From CAVQBC01 sp963848415 (GTDB lineage Bacteria; Actinomycetota; Thermoleophilia; Solirubrobacterales; Solirubrobacteraceae): a stretch of 64,000 bases of DNA. This document shows positions 17,241 to 26,182 of this stretch, piece by piece. The notes beneath the pieces were generated by a model. It worked only from the letters and a program-made list of their open reading frames with translations, was not told where the DNA came from and did no database searches. The first letter of the stretch is position 1. Every line of letters starts with the position of its first letter. Position numbers and translations under genes: made by a program. The stretch lies in NCBI GenBank assembly GCA_963848415.1, contig CAWKDN010000002.1, forward strand, positions 186,001-250,000, in the 5' to 3' direction.

Positions 17241-18125
17241 TTACGCATTCGGCGGGGCCTTGGCGCCGGCACCGCGCGGCACCACCAGCAGCGGCCGGGA
17301 GGACTCGTGCAGCACCGCGTGGCTCACGCTGCCGAGCAGCACGGTCCGCGCCGGGCCGTAGCTGCGCGAGCCGCAGACGAGCAGGTCGAGCTGCTCCGCG
17401 GCTTCCGCCAGGGCTTCGGCCGGGGCACCCTCGAGGACGCGGCCCTCCTCACGCAGATCCTTCGGCAGCAGCTCCATCCCGAGCTTGAGGACCGCCTCGG
17501 CCCGCTCCTCACGACGCTCGGCGGGATCCGGAGCCGGGCCGCCGGGCGTGGTGGGCTGCGCGCCGGACTCCATCACGGTCAGCACCTGGACACGCAGACC
17601 CCCGCGTTCAGCGAGCTCGCGTGCTACCCCGACCGCCGCGGTGGCCTCGGGCCATCCGTCGAAGGCGACACCGATCCGGCGCAGCGGTCGGTCGAGCCGG
17701 TAGCCGCGCGGCACGATCGCCACCGGACAGGGAGACCCGTGCAGCAAGCGGTCGGTGACCGCGCCCGGCACGATCCGTCCCAGCCGTCCCCGATGCGTCG
17801 AGCCGACGACGAGCAGCGAGGCCGCTTCCTCGCGGGCGAGCTCATGGAGACCGCTGGCGGCGGAGCGGGCGCTCACGACGCGCGGCTCGGCACCGACCTC
17901 GACGGCGCGGGCGTCGACGGCCTCCGCGGCTGCTGTGAACCGGCTCCGGGCGAGCTCCCGGACAGGCACGGCGCCCAGGCCGTCGGCGGTCACAACGGCG
18001 ACGACCCAGAGCGGTGCGCCGACGACGCGGGCGAGCTCCGCCGCGAAGGCGAGGGGCGCCTCCTCGGGTCGGCCAGGGTCGGTGCCGGCAATTATCGGAG
18101 CGGTCATAGAACGAGCCGACACCAT
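17241..18125 (-). CDS. universal stress protein, tandem UspA domains
   Basis: The protein of about 294 residues has a first Usp domain PIIAGTDPGRPEEAPLAFAA with VVGSTHRGRLGRIVPGAVTD, and a second IGVAFDGWPEATAAVGVARE with VCGSRSYGPARTVLLGSVSH. Both ATP signatures are intact. The ATG at 18125 is preceded by GGGTGACACT; an ATG at 18107 (MTAPIIAGTDPG) is an alternative. It lies upstream of the CBS gene on the minus strand and divergent from another Usp gene at 18314. Confidence 0.92.
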   Translation of the reverse strand: MVSARSMTAPIIAGTDPGRPEEAPLAFAAELARVVGAPLWVVAVVTADGLGAVPVRELARSRFTAAAEAVDARAVEVGAEPRVVSARSAASGLHELAREEAASLLVVGSTHRGRLGRIVPGAVTDRLLHGSPCPVAIVPRGYRLDRPLRRIGVAFDGWPEATAAVGVARELAERGGLRVQVLTVMESGAQPTTPGGPAPDPAERREERAEAVLKLGMELLPKDLREEGRVLEGAPAEALAEAAEQLDLLVCGSRSYGPARTVLLGSVSHAVLHESSRPLLVVPRGAGAKAPPNA

Positions 18126-18313
18126 AGTGTCACCCCACAAGACGTGGGAGCGCACCCGTGGCGTCACTCGGACGTCGGCACCGAGACGACCGCCGGCAGC
18201 GGTAAAGCCTTTCGGAGCCGCGGGCCGGAGCCCGGGTCTTGTTAGGTTTGGGCGGCTGATCGTCGTACAGTCTTCGGCTCACTCGAGCAGTCTGTCCGAC
18301 GGGAGGGCCTGGA

Positions 18314-18715
18314 ATGAAGATCGTCGTGGGCTTCGACGGATCTGACCACGCGCAGCGCGCCTTGCAGCGCGCCGCCGACATGGCCGGTGAAGCGGATCAG
18401 GTGGTAGTCGTCACTGCCGTCGAACCGCACGCCAGGATCGGAATCACGGAGGGCGCTCACCTCGACCCGTCCGGGGCGAGGCTTGGCCACGACGCGGCGG
18501 AGACGGCGCGCGCGTTCCTCTCCGATCATGGGATCGAAGCCGAAGTGGTCGAGGGCCAGGGTGACCCCGGGACGGCCATCCTCGAGGTGGCAAAGGGCGC
18601 CGACCTCATCATCGTCGGGACCAGGGGCCTGAATCCGATGCAGCGCATCGTGATCGGATCCGTCAGCTCGAAGATCGTGCATCGCGCGGAGTGCGACGTC
18701 CTCGTGGTCCGCTGA
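18314..18715 (+). CDS. universal stress protein, single UspA domain
   Basis: The 133-residue compact Usp, MKIVVGFDGSDHAQRALQRA, has the ATP-binding signature VGTRGLNPMQRIVIGSVSSK followed by ECDVLVVR. A GGGAGG box lies about 9 nt before the ATG. It is divergent from the tandem Usp gene, from which it is separated by about 190 bp of non-coding DNA rich in short GC palindromes. It is followed by a flavodoxin-domain gene on the same strand. Confidence 0.95.
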   Translation: MKIVVGFDGSDHAQRALQRAADMAGEADQVVVVTAVEPHARIGITEGAHLDPSGARLGHDAAETARAFLSDHGIEAEVVEGQGDPGTAILEVAKGADLIIVGTRGLNPMQRIVIGSVSSKIVHRAECDVLVVR

Positions 18716-18912
18716 CTCCAGTCCTGTGTCGACCGGGGGGTCGGCGGCTGACGCCTGACCCCGGGCCGAGCCGGCGGGGGTCGCGTTGGCGCGGAGGTTT
18801 CGACTGAGAGCCGGAGCTCTCCGCGATCGCTTGCGGCTTGTTACCGATGATCGGCCGCGAGCGCTCGTTCAGAGTTCGCCCGATCACATCGAACGAGAGG
18901 CGGGAGCCGACC

Positions 18913-19479
18913 ATGCCGAAGATCCTCGTCGTGTGCGCCAGCAAGCACGGTCACACGAAGAAGGTGGCGATCCGCATCGCCGAAACCGTCGAGCTCGCTG
19001 GCGTGAACGCGGAGCTCCTCGACGTCGCCTCGGCGGCACGAGTCGAGCCGGCTGACTACGACGCCGTGATCGTCGGCGCCTCTGTCCACTCCGGCCACCA
19101 CCAAGGTGAGATCGTCGACTGGGCCAAGTCCCATCACGCGACGCTGAACCTCCAGCCGTCGGCGTTCTTCTCGGTCTGCCTCACCGCTGCCGACGACACC
19201 GCTGAGTCCCGCGAAGCGACGCGCGGCTACGTTGACGAGTTCCTTGACCAGACCCGCTGGACGTCAGCGAAGACCGTGACGTTCGCCGGCGCCCTGCAAT
19301 ACCGGGAGTACGACTTCGCGACGCGCCTGGTCATGCGTCTGATGATGCGCGGGAAGGCTGGTCACCCGACCGACAGCTCCCACGACTACGACTACACGGA
19401 CTGGGGCGCCGTCGAGCGGTTCGCGCGCGAATGCGTAGGGATGGTCCGCGCCGAGCCAGTCGCTGCCCATGGCCGTTGA
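18913..19479 (+). CDS. flavodoxin-domain protein (HemG-type menaquinone-dependent protoporphyrinogen oxidase-like)
   Basis: The 188-residue protein starts MPKILVVCASKHGHTKKVAI, an FMN-binding loop. YDAVIVGASVHSGHHQGEIV and FFSVCLTAADDTAESREATR are typical of the HemG/flavodoxin_5 branch, and LQYREYDFATRLVMRLMMRG follows the same family. HemG enzymes oxidise protoporphyrinogen IX with quinone under anaerobic conditions, which would fit a low-oxygen island; the activity is inferred. The ATG at 18913 follows GAGGCGGGAGCC. Confidence 0.88.
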   Translation: MPKILVVCASKHGHTKKVAIRIAETVELAGVNAELLDVASAARVEPADYDAVIVGASVHSGHHQGEIVDWAKSHHATLNLQPSAFFSVCLTAADDTAESREATRGYVDEFLDQTRWTSAKTVTFAGALQYREYDFATRLVMRLMMRGKAGHPTDSSHDYDYTDWGAVERFARECVGMVRAEPVAAHGR

Positions 19480-19492
19480 CGGCGGCTGAGCG

Positions 19493-20902
19493 TCAAGGTC
19501 GCGCTTGGGCCGGCGGCCGGTGTAGAGCCATCCATTGCGCACGCTTGTCGGCGTAGGGGGCCGGGAGCACGCCGGCGTTCATCGCGGCGGCGGCGTCGAG
19601 GGCGTTGATGGCCTGCGCGTAGTCCTCGAGCTTGGCGTCCTGATCGGCGATCAGGAGGGCGAGCTCGACGGCTTGCTCGTGGTCTCCCGGGTCGGTGTCG
19701 TGGCGTGGTGCTGTTCGATCGAGGAGCGGCGCTTCGGCGGGCGTCAGCGGACGGGCGTCCGCGAGCATCGGGGCGAGATAGCGTCCGGCGACCTTGCCCG
19801 GCGGCCACCAGAGCGCGTGGGTGGAAGGCTCCCCGACGAGGCGGCGGCTGGCGACGATCGCTCGTTGGTCGACCGGGTCGGCGGCCGGGCCGAGCTCGGC
19901 CCGGAGGTAGAGCGGCGCGCCGCCGGTCAACAGCAGGCCGCGCAGCACCGGTCGGAAGGGCTCCGGCTCGCGTGGAAGGGAGCCGATGCGAGCGGCGACC
20001 GCCTCCGCGACGGCATCGGCCTGTTGGGTGGCGAGGCCGCCCTGCTTGAGCGGGTAGGCCGTCGCGTCGCCCGCGGCGTAGACGTCGCGCATACCGGCCA
20101 CCTGGCCGTGCGTGTCCACCGGTATGAACCCCGTCGTGTCGTGCGGCAGGCCGGGGATGGCGGGGCCTTCGAGAGCTGGAAGACTCACGACGTGGTCGGC
20201 CGCTATCGGCGCGCCGGCGGTCAGCCGCAGCTCGCCATGGGCAACCGCGACAGGACGAGCGTTGGTGTGCAGCTCGATGCCCCGGTCCTCCAACAGCCGG
20301 CGCAGGGCCTGGCCGGCCTCGGCGCCGAAGATCCACAGCGGCTCCGGCTCTGGCGTGGTCACCTTGATCCGCACTCCGCTGACCGCCCGGGATCGCAGCT
20401 CGATCGCCGTCATGATCGCCAGCTCGTAGAGCGGCAGTGCCCACGTGACCCCACCCGACACGGCGAACACCAGCGTGCTCCGCTCACCCTCTGCGACGGT
20501 TTCCACCAGCCGCTGCATCGCGTCCACGTCGACGGGCCCGCGGAAGGTCAACGCGCCGGGCAGCGCAGGCCGCAGGCGGGCACCGACCGCCACTACCAGC
20601 ACGTCATAGGGCAGCACGCGGTCGTCGGAGGTCGAGACGACCCGGCGACGCGGATCCACCCGCACCATGCGCCCGTCGATGAGTCCTGTCCCCTCGCGTT
20701 CGGCGAACTCGGTGAGTGGCAACGGCGTCGGCGCCCCGAAGCCGAATGGCCCGGCCACCGACAGCGGCCGGTGAACGTAGTCGGGCTCGGAAGCCAGCAG
20801 CTCGATCGGCAACTGGCGACCGCACAGGGCGCGGAGCGCCAACACCGTCTCCAGGGCAGCGACGCCGCCGCCGGCGATCACGACACGAGGATTGGCGGAC
20901 AT
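19493..20902 (-). CDS. FAD-dependent oxidoreductase, paralog of 14566 gene with C-terminal extension
   Basis: The 469-residue flavoprotein starts MSANPRVVIAGGGVAALETV with an FAD Rossmann motif. YDVLVVAVGARLRPALPG is central, and the second FAD motif is MRDVYAAGDATAYPLKQGG followed by LATQQADAV. HALWWPPGKVAGRYLAPML mirrors the 14566 paralog. It then carries an extra helical tail of about 65 residues (HEQAVELALLIADQDAKLED and beyond) absent from the paralog. The start at 20902 is chosen from GAGG 11 nt upstream and its closeness to the FAD fold. It may be a quinone-linked dehydrogenase; the substrate is unknown. Confidence 0.9.
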   Translation of the reverse strand: MSANPRVVIAGGGVAALETVLALRALCGRQLPIELLASEPDYVHRPLSVAGPFGFGAPTPLPLTEFAEREGTGLIDGRMVRVDPRRRVVSTSDDRVLPYDVLVVAVGARLRPALPGALTFRGPVDVDAMQRLVETVAEGERSTLVFAVSGGVTWALPLYELAIMTAIELRSRAVSGVRIKVTTPEPEPLWIFGAEAGQALRRLLEDRGIELHTNARPVAVAHGELRLTAGAPIAADHVVSLPALEGPAIPGLPHDTTGFIPVDTHGQVAGMRDVYAAGDATAYPLKQGGLATQQADAVAEAVAARIGSLPREPEPFRPVLRGLLLTGGAPLYLRAELGPAADPVDQRAIVASRRLVGEPSTHALWWPPGKVAGRYLAPMLADARPLTPAEAPLLDRTAPRHDTDPGDHEQAVELALLIADQDAKLEDYAQAINALDAAAAMNAGVLPAPYADKRAQWMALHRPPAQARP

Positions 20903-21028
20903 CACGAGTGACCTCGGTGTCGCCCGAGCGAGGGCGCGAGCGGCGCCCGCGCGGTTAGGGCTACGAAGCACACTTCGAGCGCTGTCGATCCAGCGCGAGC
21001 GGGGTGGACGACCGAGGGCTTGTCGGGC

Positions 21029-21508
21029 TCAATGCTCATCTGAGGCCGCGCTCGTAGTCACCGATTCTGCGGGCGAGAACAGGTCTGAGGGGACGCTCGG
21101 CACCGCCAGGACCGGACAAGGTGCGATGTGAAGCAGCCGCTGCGTGACGCTTCCGACCAACAGGCCCGCGATACGGGAGTGTCCACGTGTCCCCACGACG
21201 ATGAGATCGGCTCCCTCGTCGCTCGCGACGCCGACGATCGCGTGGGCAGGGTCGGCCTCGACGCCGGTCACGACGCGCAGCGTCGCGTCCACGCCGTCCT
21301 GGTTGAGCTCTCGAGTCTGTTGCTGCACCTTCGCGTGCAGCTCGTCCTCGTTCGCGTACCGGGTCGAGGGCCCGCCCCGCCCGACCATGATCTCGTTGGC
21401 GTGGACGACGACGATCCTCGCACCGGCGGCACCCAAGCGCTTTACGAGCGGCAGAGCGATATCCGCCGTTTCCGATCCGTCCGTTCCGAAGACGATGACC
21501 TGGAACAC
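21029..21508 (-). CDS. universal stress protein, single UspA domain
   Basis: The 159-residue Usp starts at GTG (MFQVIVFGTDGSETADIALP) with AAGGAG 7 nt upstream, which decides the start over a longer frame. The ATP motif is VGTRGHSRIAGLLVGSVTQR, followed by APCPVLAVPS. It is the fifth Usp gene in 14 kb. It lies upstream of the FAD oxidoreductase on the minus strand and divergent from the Pat-like gene. Confidence 0.93.
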   Translation of the reverse strand: MFQVIVFGTDGSETADIALPLVKRLGAAGARIVVVHANEIMVGRGGPSTRYANEDELHAKVQQQTRELNQDGVDATLRVVTGVEADPAHAIVGVASDEGADLIVVGTRGHSRIAGLLVGSVTQRLLHIAPCPVLAVPSVPSDLFSPAESVTTSAASDEH

Positions 21509-21882
21509 AACGCTGCTCCTTGGTTTGCTTGAGGTTCGAGCTTGCCGACCCGCCGACCCCACGGCATCCGCCTGTGTACGCAGTGTTGATCCGTACTACG
21601 CCGCACGCCTTGCGGTTGGCAATCACCGGGCTTACGACCTCGCCCAGCTCGGCCGAAGCCACGCGGCGCGCTGCCCGGGCAACCGGGCTGCTGCTGGAGG
21701 CGCTTGCCGCCGGCGGTACCGCCGAGGTTCTCCCTGAACCGGGCGCTGGTCCTCCTCACCCTGTACGTCGCCGCCGCTGCGAGCGCCGCCGCCTTCGTAT
21801 CCGTCCGCCGCAGCATCTCGGCCTGATAAGCCTCTCAGGTGGGCCGCCATCGCCATCGCCTGTCCTGGGTGCCCGTGGGCCG
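21509..21882. promoter_or_regulatory. 374-bp divergent gap, usp / Pat-like gene
   Basis: No supported gene lies here. The Pat-like frame stays open upstream but shows no family similarity. A short plus-strand stretch ending in a stop near 21830 encodes a hydrophobic helix (LVLLTLYVAAAASAAAFVSV) without a start codon and may be a fragment. GTACTACGC at about 21592-21600 is a weak copy of the island motif. The gap must hold both promoters. Confidence 0.4.
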
Positions 21883-24306
21883 ATGGCGATGACCGCGCCA
21901 GTGGAGTACGACGTCGCTCTTCGCGACGGCTCGACGGTGGGGATTCGCAGCGCGCGCCCGGAGGACGCGCCGGCCATGCGCGCTTTCCTCGCCGGCCTGT
22001 CGGAGAAGGCCCGGTGGTTCCGCTACTTCTCGGCTGCGGTGAACCTCGACCGGGCCGCGCGCAATGCCGTGGCTCCACTGGACGGGAAGGCGCTACTCGT
22101 CGTCACCGGTGCGCCGCAGCGCATCGTGGCACACGCGATGTGGGCCCGGGCCGGGCCCGATGAGGCTGAGGTCGCGTTCGCGGTCGACGCCCACTGGGAG
22201 GGCCGTGGGCTCGCCACGACGCTGATCGCCCACCTCGCCGCGAGCGCCGCCCGGCACGGGATCGAGGTGTGCACGGCGATCACCCTGCCCGAGAACCACC
22301 GCATGATCCACGTCTTCCGCGACTCCGGCTTCCCGGTGGAGGTCGAAGCGCGGCCAGGCGAGTTGCACGTCCGGTTCCCGAGCGCGCTGTCCGCGGCAGG
22401 ACACGAGCGCTTCCGGGCCCGTGAGCGAGACGCCTCGGTGGCCGCGGTCCGGCACGTCCTGCGCCCCTCCACGGTGGTCGTGCTTGTGGCCGGCACCCGG
22501 CGGGGAACGGTGGGCGGCGAGGTTATGCACAACCTCGGGGGTTTCGCAGGCACGCTGCACGTGGTGCCGCTGGGCGGCCGGCCCGAGGAAGTGCAGGGGC
22601 CGATCGACCTGGCGGTGCTCGCGCTCCCCGGCGGTGACGTGGAGGCGGCGGCGCGCGCCCTCGCGACGCGCGGCGATGTGCGGGCCCTGGCGGTTCTCGC
22701 CACGGAGGGCGGCGAGCTCGCGAGCTCCGGCTCGCTGCTGGCCACCTGCCGAGCTGGCGGGATGCGGCTGGTTGGGCCGAACAGCCTCGGGGTCCTCACG
22801 ACGGACCCCGCGATCGCGCTGAACGCGACCTTCGCGCCCGGGCGCTTGCTGCCGGGGCGCGTCGGCTTCGCCACGCAGAGCGGCGCGTCGGGCATCGCGG
22901 CGCTCGACGTGGCCGCTGCGCACGGGGTCGGGCTGTCGTCCTTCGTCTCTATGGGCGCCAAGGCGGACCTGTCCACCAACGACCTGCTGCAGTTCTGGGA
23001 GCAGGACGACGCGACCGAGGTCGTCCTGCTCTACCTCGAGTCGTTCGGCAACCCCCGCCGCTTCGGGCGCATCGCCCGCCGTGTGGCGGCGAGCAAGCCG
23101 GTGATCGCCGTCAAGGGCGGACTGGCGATCGGCCCGCGGGTCGCGGAGTCCCAGACGGGTGCGTTGCTCTCGGCCATCGACATCTCGGTCGACGCGCTCT
23201 TTCGCCATGCCGGCGTGATCCGCACGGACACGCTCGCCGAGATGTTCGAGGTCGCGGCGCTCTTGAACCACCAGCCGTTGCCGGCCGGCGACCGGGTGGC
23301 GATCGTGACGAACGCCGGCGGCCTCGGCCTGCAGTGCGCCGACGCCTGTGCCGTGGCCGGCCTGCGTCTTGCCACCCTGGGCCGCGCTGCGGAGCGCGCC
23401 CTCGCCGCCGAGCTGCCGCCCGGCTCGGCCGTCGTGAACCCGGTCGACATGACCGCGGCCGCGACGGCCGAGCACTACGGGCGCGCGGTCGCCGCCGTAC
23501 TCGGCGATCCTGGCACCGACGCCGTGATCGCCCTCTTCGCCCGGCCACTCGGGACGCAGGCGGACGACGTCGCCGCCGCGGTGCAGCGCGCGGCCTCGGG
23601 CGCCGCCCCGGTCCTCACCGTGTTCGTGGGCGTCGCTCCCCGCAACGCCGGCACGACCGTGCCGCGCTTCGACGCCCCCGAGGCGGCGGCGCGGGCCCTC
23701 GGCCGCGTGGTCGTGCACGCGCGCCGCCGAGCCGAGCCGGCCGATCCAGCGCCGGCGCTCGACGGGGTGGACGCCGACCGCGCCGCGGGCATCGTCGCGA
23801 CCGGGCTGGCGGCCGGTGGCGGCTGGCTCCCCGCCGCCGAGGTCCGAGCCTTGCTGGACTGCTACAGCCTGCCGGTCGACGCCAACGCCCGTGCAGGAAC
23901 GGAGCTGCTCGTCGGGGTCGCCGGTGACCCGAGCTTCGGCCCGCTGGTGGTGGTCGGCGCAGGTGGCGCCTCGGCCGAGCTGATCGGCGACGTGCAGGTG
24001 CGCCTGGCGCCAGTCGGCCGGCAAGAGGTCGAGGCGATGCTGCACGGGTTGCGCACGTTCGCGCTGCTCGACGGCTCCCGTGGCCGGCCGCGTGCCGACC
24101 TCCGGGCGGTCGAGGACGTCGTGCTGCGCGTCGGCGCCCTCGCGGCCGGCCACCCGGGGATCGCAGAGCTCGATTGCAACCCCGTGGCGGCAACTCCTGG
24201 GGGAGCCGTCGTGGTGAACGCCAGGGTCCGGCTCGAGCCGCCGCCCGCGACGGAGCGCTACGCGGCGGTGGGACGCCAGTGGGACGACGACCGCCCAGGC
24301 GATTGA
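21883..24306 (+). CDS. Pat-like protein acetyltransferase: GNAT plus degenerate ADP-forming acyl-CoA synthetase
   Basis: The protein has 807 residues. An N-terminal GNAT domain (about 8-165) carries the acetyl-CoA loop HWEGRGLATTLIAHL. A CoA-binding domain (about 185-320), a CoA-ligase domain (about 325-610) and a shortened ATP-grasp remnant (about 645-790) follow. Where active ADP-forming synthetases have SHTGA, with the phosphorylated His, this protein has ESQTGALL (Gln424). The ATP-grasp jumps from LLDCYSLPV straight to ELLVGVAGDPSFGPLVVV, so the N-terminal ATP-binding half is missing. Like enterobacterial Pat/PatZ, it probably acetylates protein lysines and uses the synthetase part as a regulatory scaffold. 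The start ATG 21883 is chosen next to the GNAT fold. Confidence 0.85.
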   Translation: MAMTAPVEYDVALRDGSTVGIRSARPEDAPAMRAFLAGLSEKARWFRYFSAAVNLDRAARNAVAPLDGKALLVVTGAPQRIVAHAMWARAGPDEAEVAFAVDAHWEGRGLATTLIAHLAASAARHGIEVCTAITLPENHRMIHVFRDSGFPVEVEARPGELHVRFPSALSAAGHERFRARERDASVAAVRHVLRPSTVVVLVAGTRRGTVGGEVMHNLGGFAGTLHVVPLGGRPEEVQGPIDLAVLALPGGDVEAAARALATRGDVRALAVLATEGGELASSGSLLATCRAGGMRLVGPNSLGVLTTDPAIALNATFAPGRLLPGRVGFATQSGASGIAALDVAAAHGVGLSSFVSMGAKADLSTNDLLQFWEQDDATEVVLLYLESFGNPRRFGRIARRVAASKPVIAVKGGLAIGPRVAESQTGALLSAIDISVDALFRHAGVIRTDTLAEMFEVAALLNHQPLPAGDRVAIVTNAGGLGLQCADACAVAGLRLATLGRAAERALAAELPPGSAVVNPVDMTAAATAEHYGRAVAAVLGDPGTDAVIALFARPLGTQADDVAAAVQRAASGAAPVLTVFVGVAPRNAGTTVPRFDAPEAAARALGRVVVHARRRAEPADPAPALDGVDADRAAGIVATGLAAGGGWLPAAEVRALLDCYSLPVDANARAGTELLVGVAGDPSFGPLVVVGAGGASAELIGDVQVRLAPVGRQEVEAMLHGLRTFALLDGSRGRPRADLRAVEDVVLRVGALAAGHPGIAELDCNPVAATPGGAVVVNARVRLEPPPATERYAAVGRQWDDDRPGD

Positions 24307-24361
24307 CCGGTCCCCAGGGGGGCCCGGCGGGCGCGGCTGGCCGTGAGCAGGACGACCAGGC

Positions 24362-25634
24362 TCACCAGTAGGCGAGCGACCCGCGCAGGATGCCCGCCAG
24401 CGCGTCGCCGTCCACCGCCCGTGGCGCGACGTCGAGCAGGCGCTGCTGCTTGAGCGCGCCCTCGGCGAGGCCCGGGATGTCGGTCTCCGTGTAGCCGAGC
24501 GCCTGCAGGCCGCTCGGCGCGCCGACGTCGCGCATCAGCTCGACCAGCACGCCGGGCAGCGTGTCCGCGCCGGCGTCGGGCAGCTCGCGGCCGCAGAGCA
24601 GCTCGGCGACGCGGCGGTGGCGTTCCGGACGGGCCTCGTAGGTGAAGGCGAACGCCGCCGGCGAGCTCACGATCACCGAGTGCCCGTGCGGGACGAAGGG
24701 ATGGTCGTCGGGGTAGCCGGCCGGCCGGTAGGCGTCCGCGCCGCGTGGCGATCGGATAGGCGCACGCGTGGGGGACGTGGACCCCCGCCGAGCCGAAGCC
24801 GATGCCGGCGAGGCTGGCCGCGAGCATCATGAAGCCGCGCGCCTCGATGTCCTCGGGATCGGTCACCGCGCGGCGCAGGTAGCGCCCGCCGTACTCGAGC
24901 GCGCGCGCCGACCACAGGTCGGCGACCGGGTTGGCGCCCTGATAGGGCGGGCGCTCGCCCGGGTCGGCGGGCTTCTCGCGCTCGTCGAAGGCGATCGCCG
25001 TGTAGGACTCGGCGGCGTGGCAGACGACGTCCAGGCCGGCCGCCGAGGCGACCTCGGGGGGCAGCGTCGCGAGCAGGTCGGGATCCACGAGCGCCTGGGT
25101 GGCGCGCAGGAAGCGGTGCGAGATCCCGCTCTTGACGCCCTCGCCCACCACGTCGAGGACCGCGACCGTCGTCGCCTCCGAGCCCGTCCCCGACGTCGTC
25201 GGGACCGCGACGTGCGCCATCAGCGGACCGCCGGGCTTGCGGCCGCCGCCGATCGGCGGGTTGACGTACTCGATCACCTCGCCGCCGTGGGTGGCGATCA
25301 GGTTGGCCGCCTTGGCGGTGTCGATGGTCGAGCCGCCGCCGATCGACAGGAAGCCGTCGTAGCCGCCCTCCGCGGCCGCCTCGGCGGCGCGCGCGAACGA
25401 CTCGTCGGTCGGCTCGACGCGGATCGCGTCGAAGACCTCGTAGTCGACGCCCGCCTGCTCGAGCCCGCGCGTGATGCGCTCGGTGATGCCCGCCGCGCGG
25501 ACCGTGGGATCGGTGACGACGAGTGCGCGCGCCACCCCGAGCCGGTCGAGCTCCCAGCCGGCCTCGGCCGAGGCGCCGGGCCCGAACTTCAGCGGCGTCG
25601 CCTCGACGGTGAAGACGGTCTCGCGAGTGGTCAC
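24362..25634 (-). pseudogene. iron-containing alcohol dehydrogenase / hydroxyacid-oxoacid transhydrogenase, one frameshift
   Basis: The N-terminal part (from GTG 25634) has TPLKFGPGASAEAGWELDRL, the NAD(P) motif SIGGGSTIDTAKAANLIA, the family stretch PTTSGTGSEATTVAVLDV and metal-site segments AGLDVVCHAAESYTA and HVPHACAYPIA. Near 24745 the frame changes and the protein continues as YPDDHPFVPHGHSVIVSSPA and FTYEARPERHRRVAELL, ending ILRGSLAYW. Together they give a full-length enzyme of about 424 residues with no missing segment, so a single indel separates it from an intact gene. Such enzymes couple oxidation of gamma-hydroxybutyrate to 2-oxoglutarate reduction. A sequencing error is possible. 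Confidence 0.82.
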
Positions 25635-25643
25635 GCGCCGTGC

Positions 25644-26093
25644 CTACCCGGTCTGGGCCGCGCTCTCCCGTGTGACCATCCGCAGCAGCAGCGCGGCGCC
25701 CAGCAGCGTCGCCCCGATCGCGGGCAGCAGCAGCGGCAACGACCACAGGCCCGACGCTCCCTCCAGACGCGCGTCCTGCGGGTCGCCGGGCGCGTAGAGC
25801 ACCTCGACCCGCTCGCCGGGCCGGTAGCGCGGAGGCGAGCCGCCGCGCTCGGACAGGAAGCGCACCTCGCGCCCGTCGCGGGCGGTGAAGGTCACGAGCG
25901 GCTTGAAGGTGCTGTCCGAGCGCTGCGGGTCGCCGGAGCGGTCGCGGTCGAGCACGTTGCGCACGACGGTCCCGGGCGCGCGCTCGGCGGTCAGCGAGAA
26001 GCGCGCCGCGAGCCCGGCGGCGACGAGCCCGCCGGCGAGGCAGAGCACCGCCGCGACGACCAGCGCGGCGATCGTCAGACGAGCGGGTGACAT
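25644..26093 (-). CDS. DUF3592 membrane protein
   Basis: The 149-residue protein has an N-terminal helix (LTIAALVVAAVLCLAGGLVA) and an extracytoplasmic beta domain: APGTVVRNVLDRDRSGD, FKPLVTFTARDGREVRF and YRPGERVEVLYAPGDPQDAR. A second helix follows (LPLLLPAIGATLLGAALLL). The V-x-F-x-DG-x-V-x-F and G-x-VEVLY-P-P patterns define DUF3592. The function is unknown. It lies 9 nt upstream of the dehydrogenase on the same strand. Confidence 0.85.
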   Translation of the reverse strand: MSPARLTIAALVVAAVLCLAGGLVAAGLAARFSLTAERAPGTVVRNVLDRDRSGDPQRSDSTFKPLVTFTARDGREVRFLSERGGSPPRYRPGERVEVLYAPGDPQDARLEGASGLWSLPLLLPAIGATLLGAALLLRMVTRESAAQTG

Positions 26094-26182
26094 CTTCCTA
26101 GCTTAGGTTGCAATCAGTGGCACAATTCCTCGCAGAGACGGCCCTGGCGGGCCGGCGGGAGGCTTCAGCGAGGGAGGATGCG

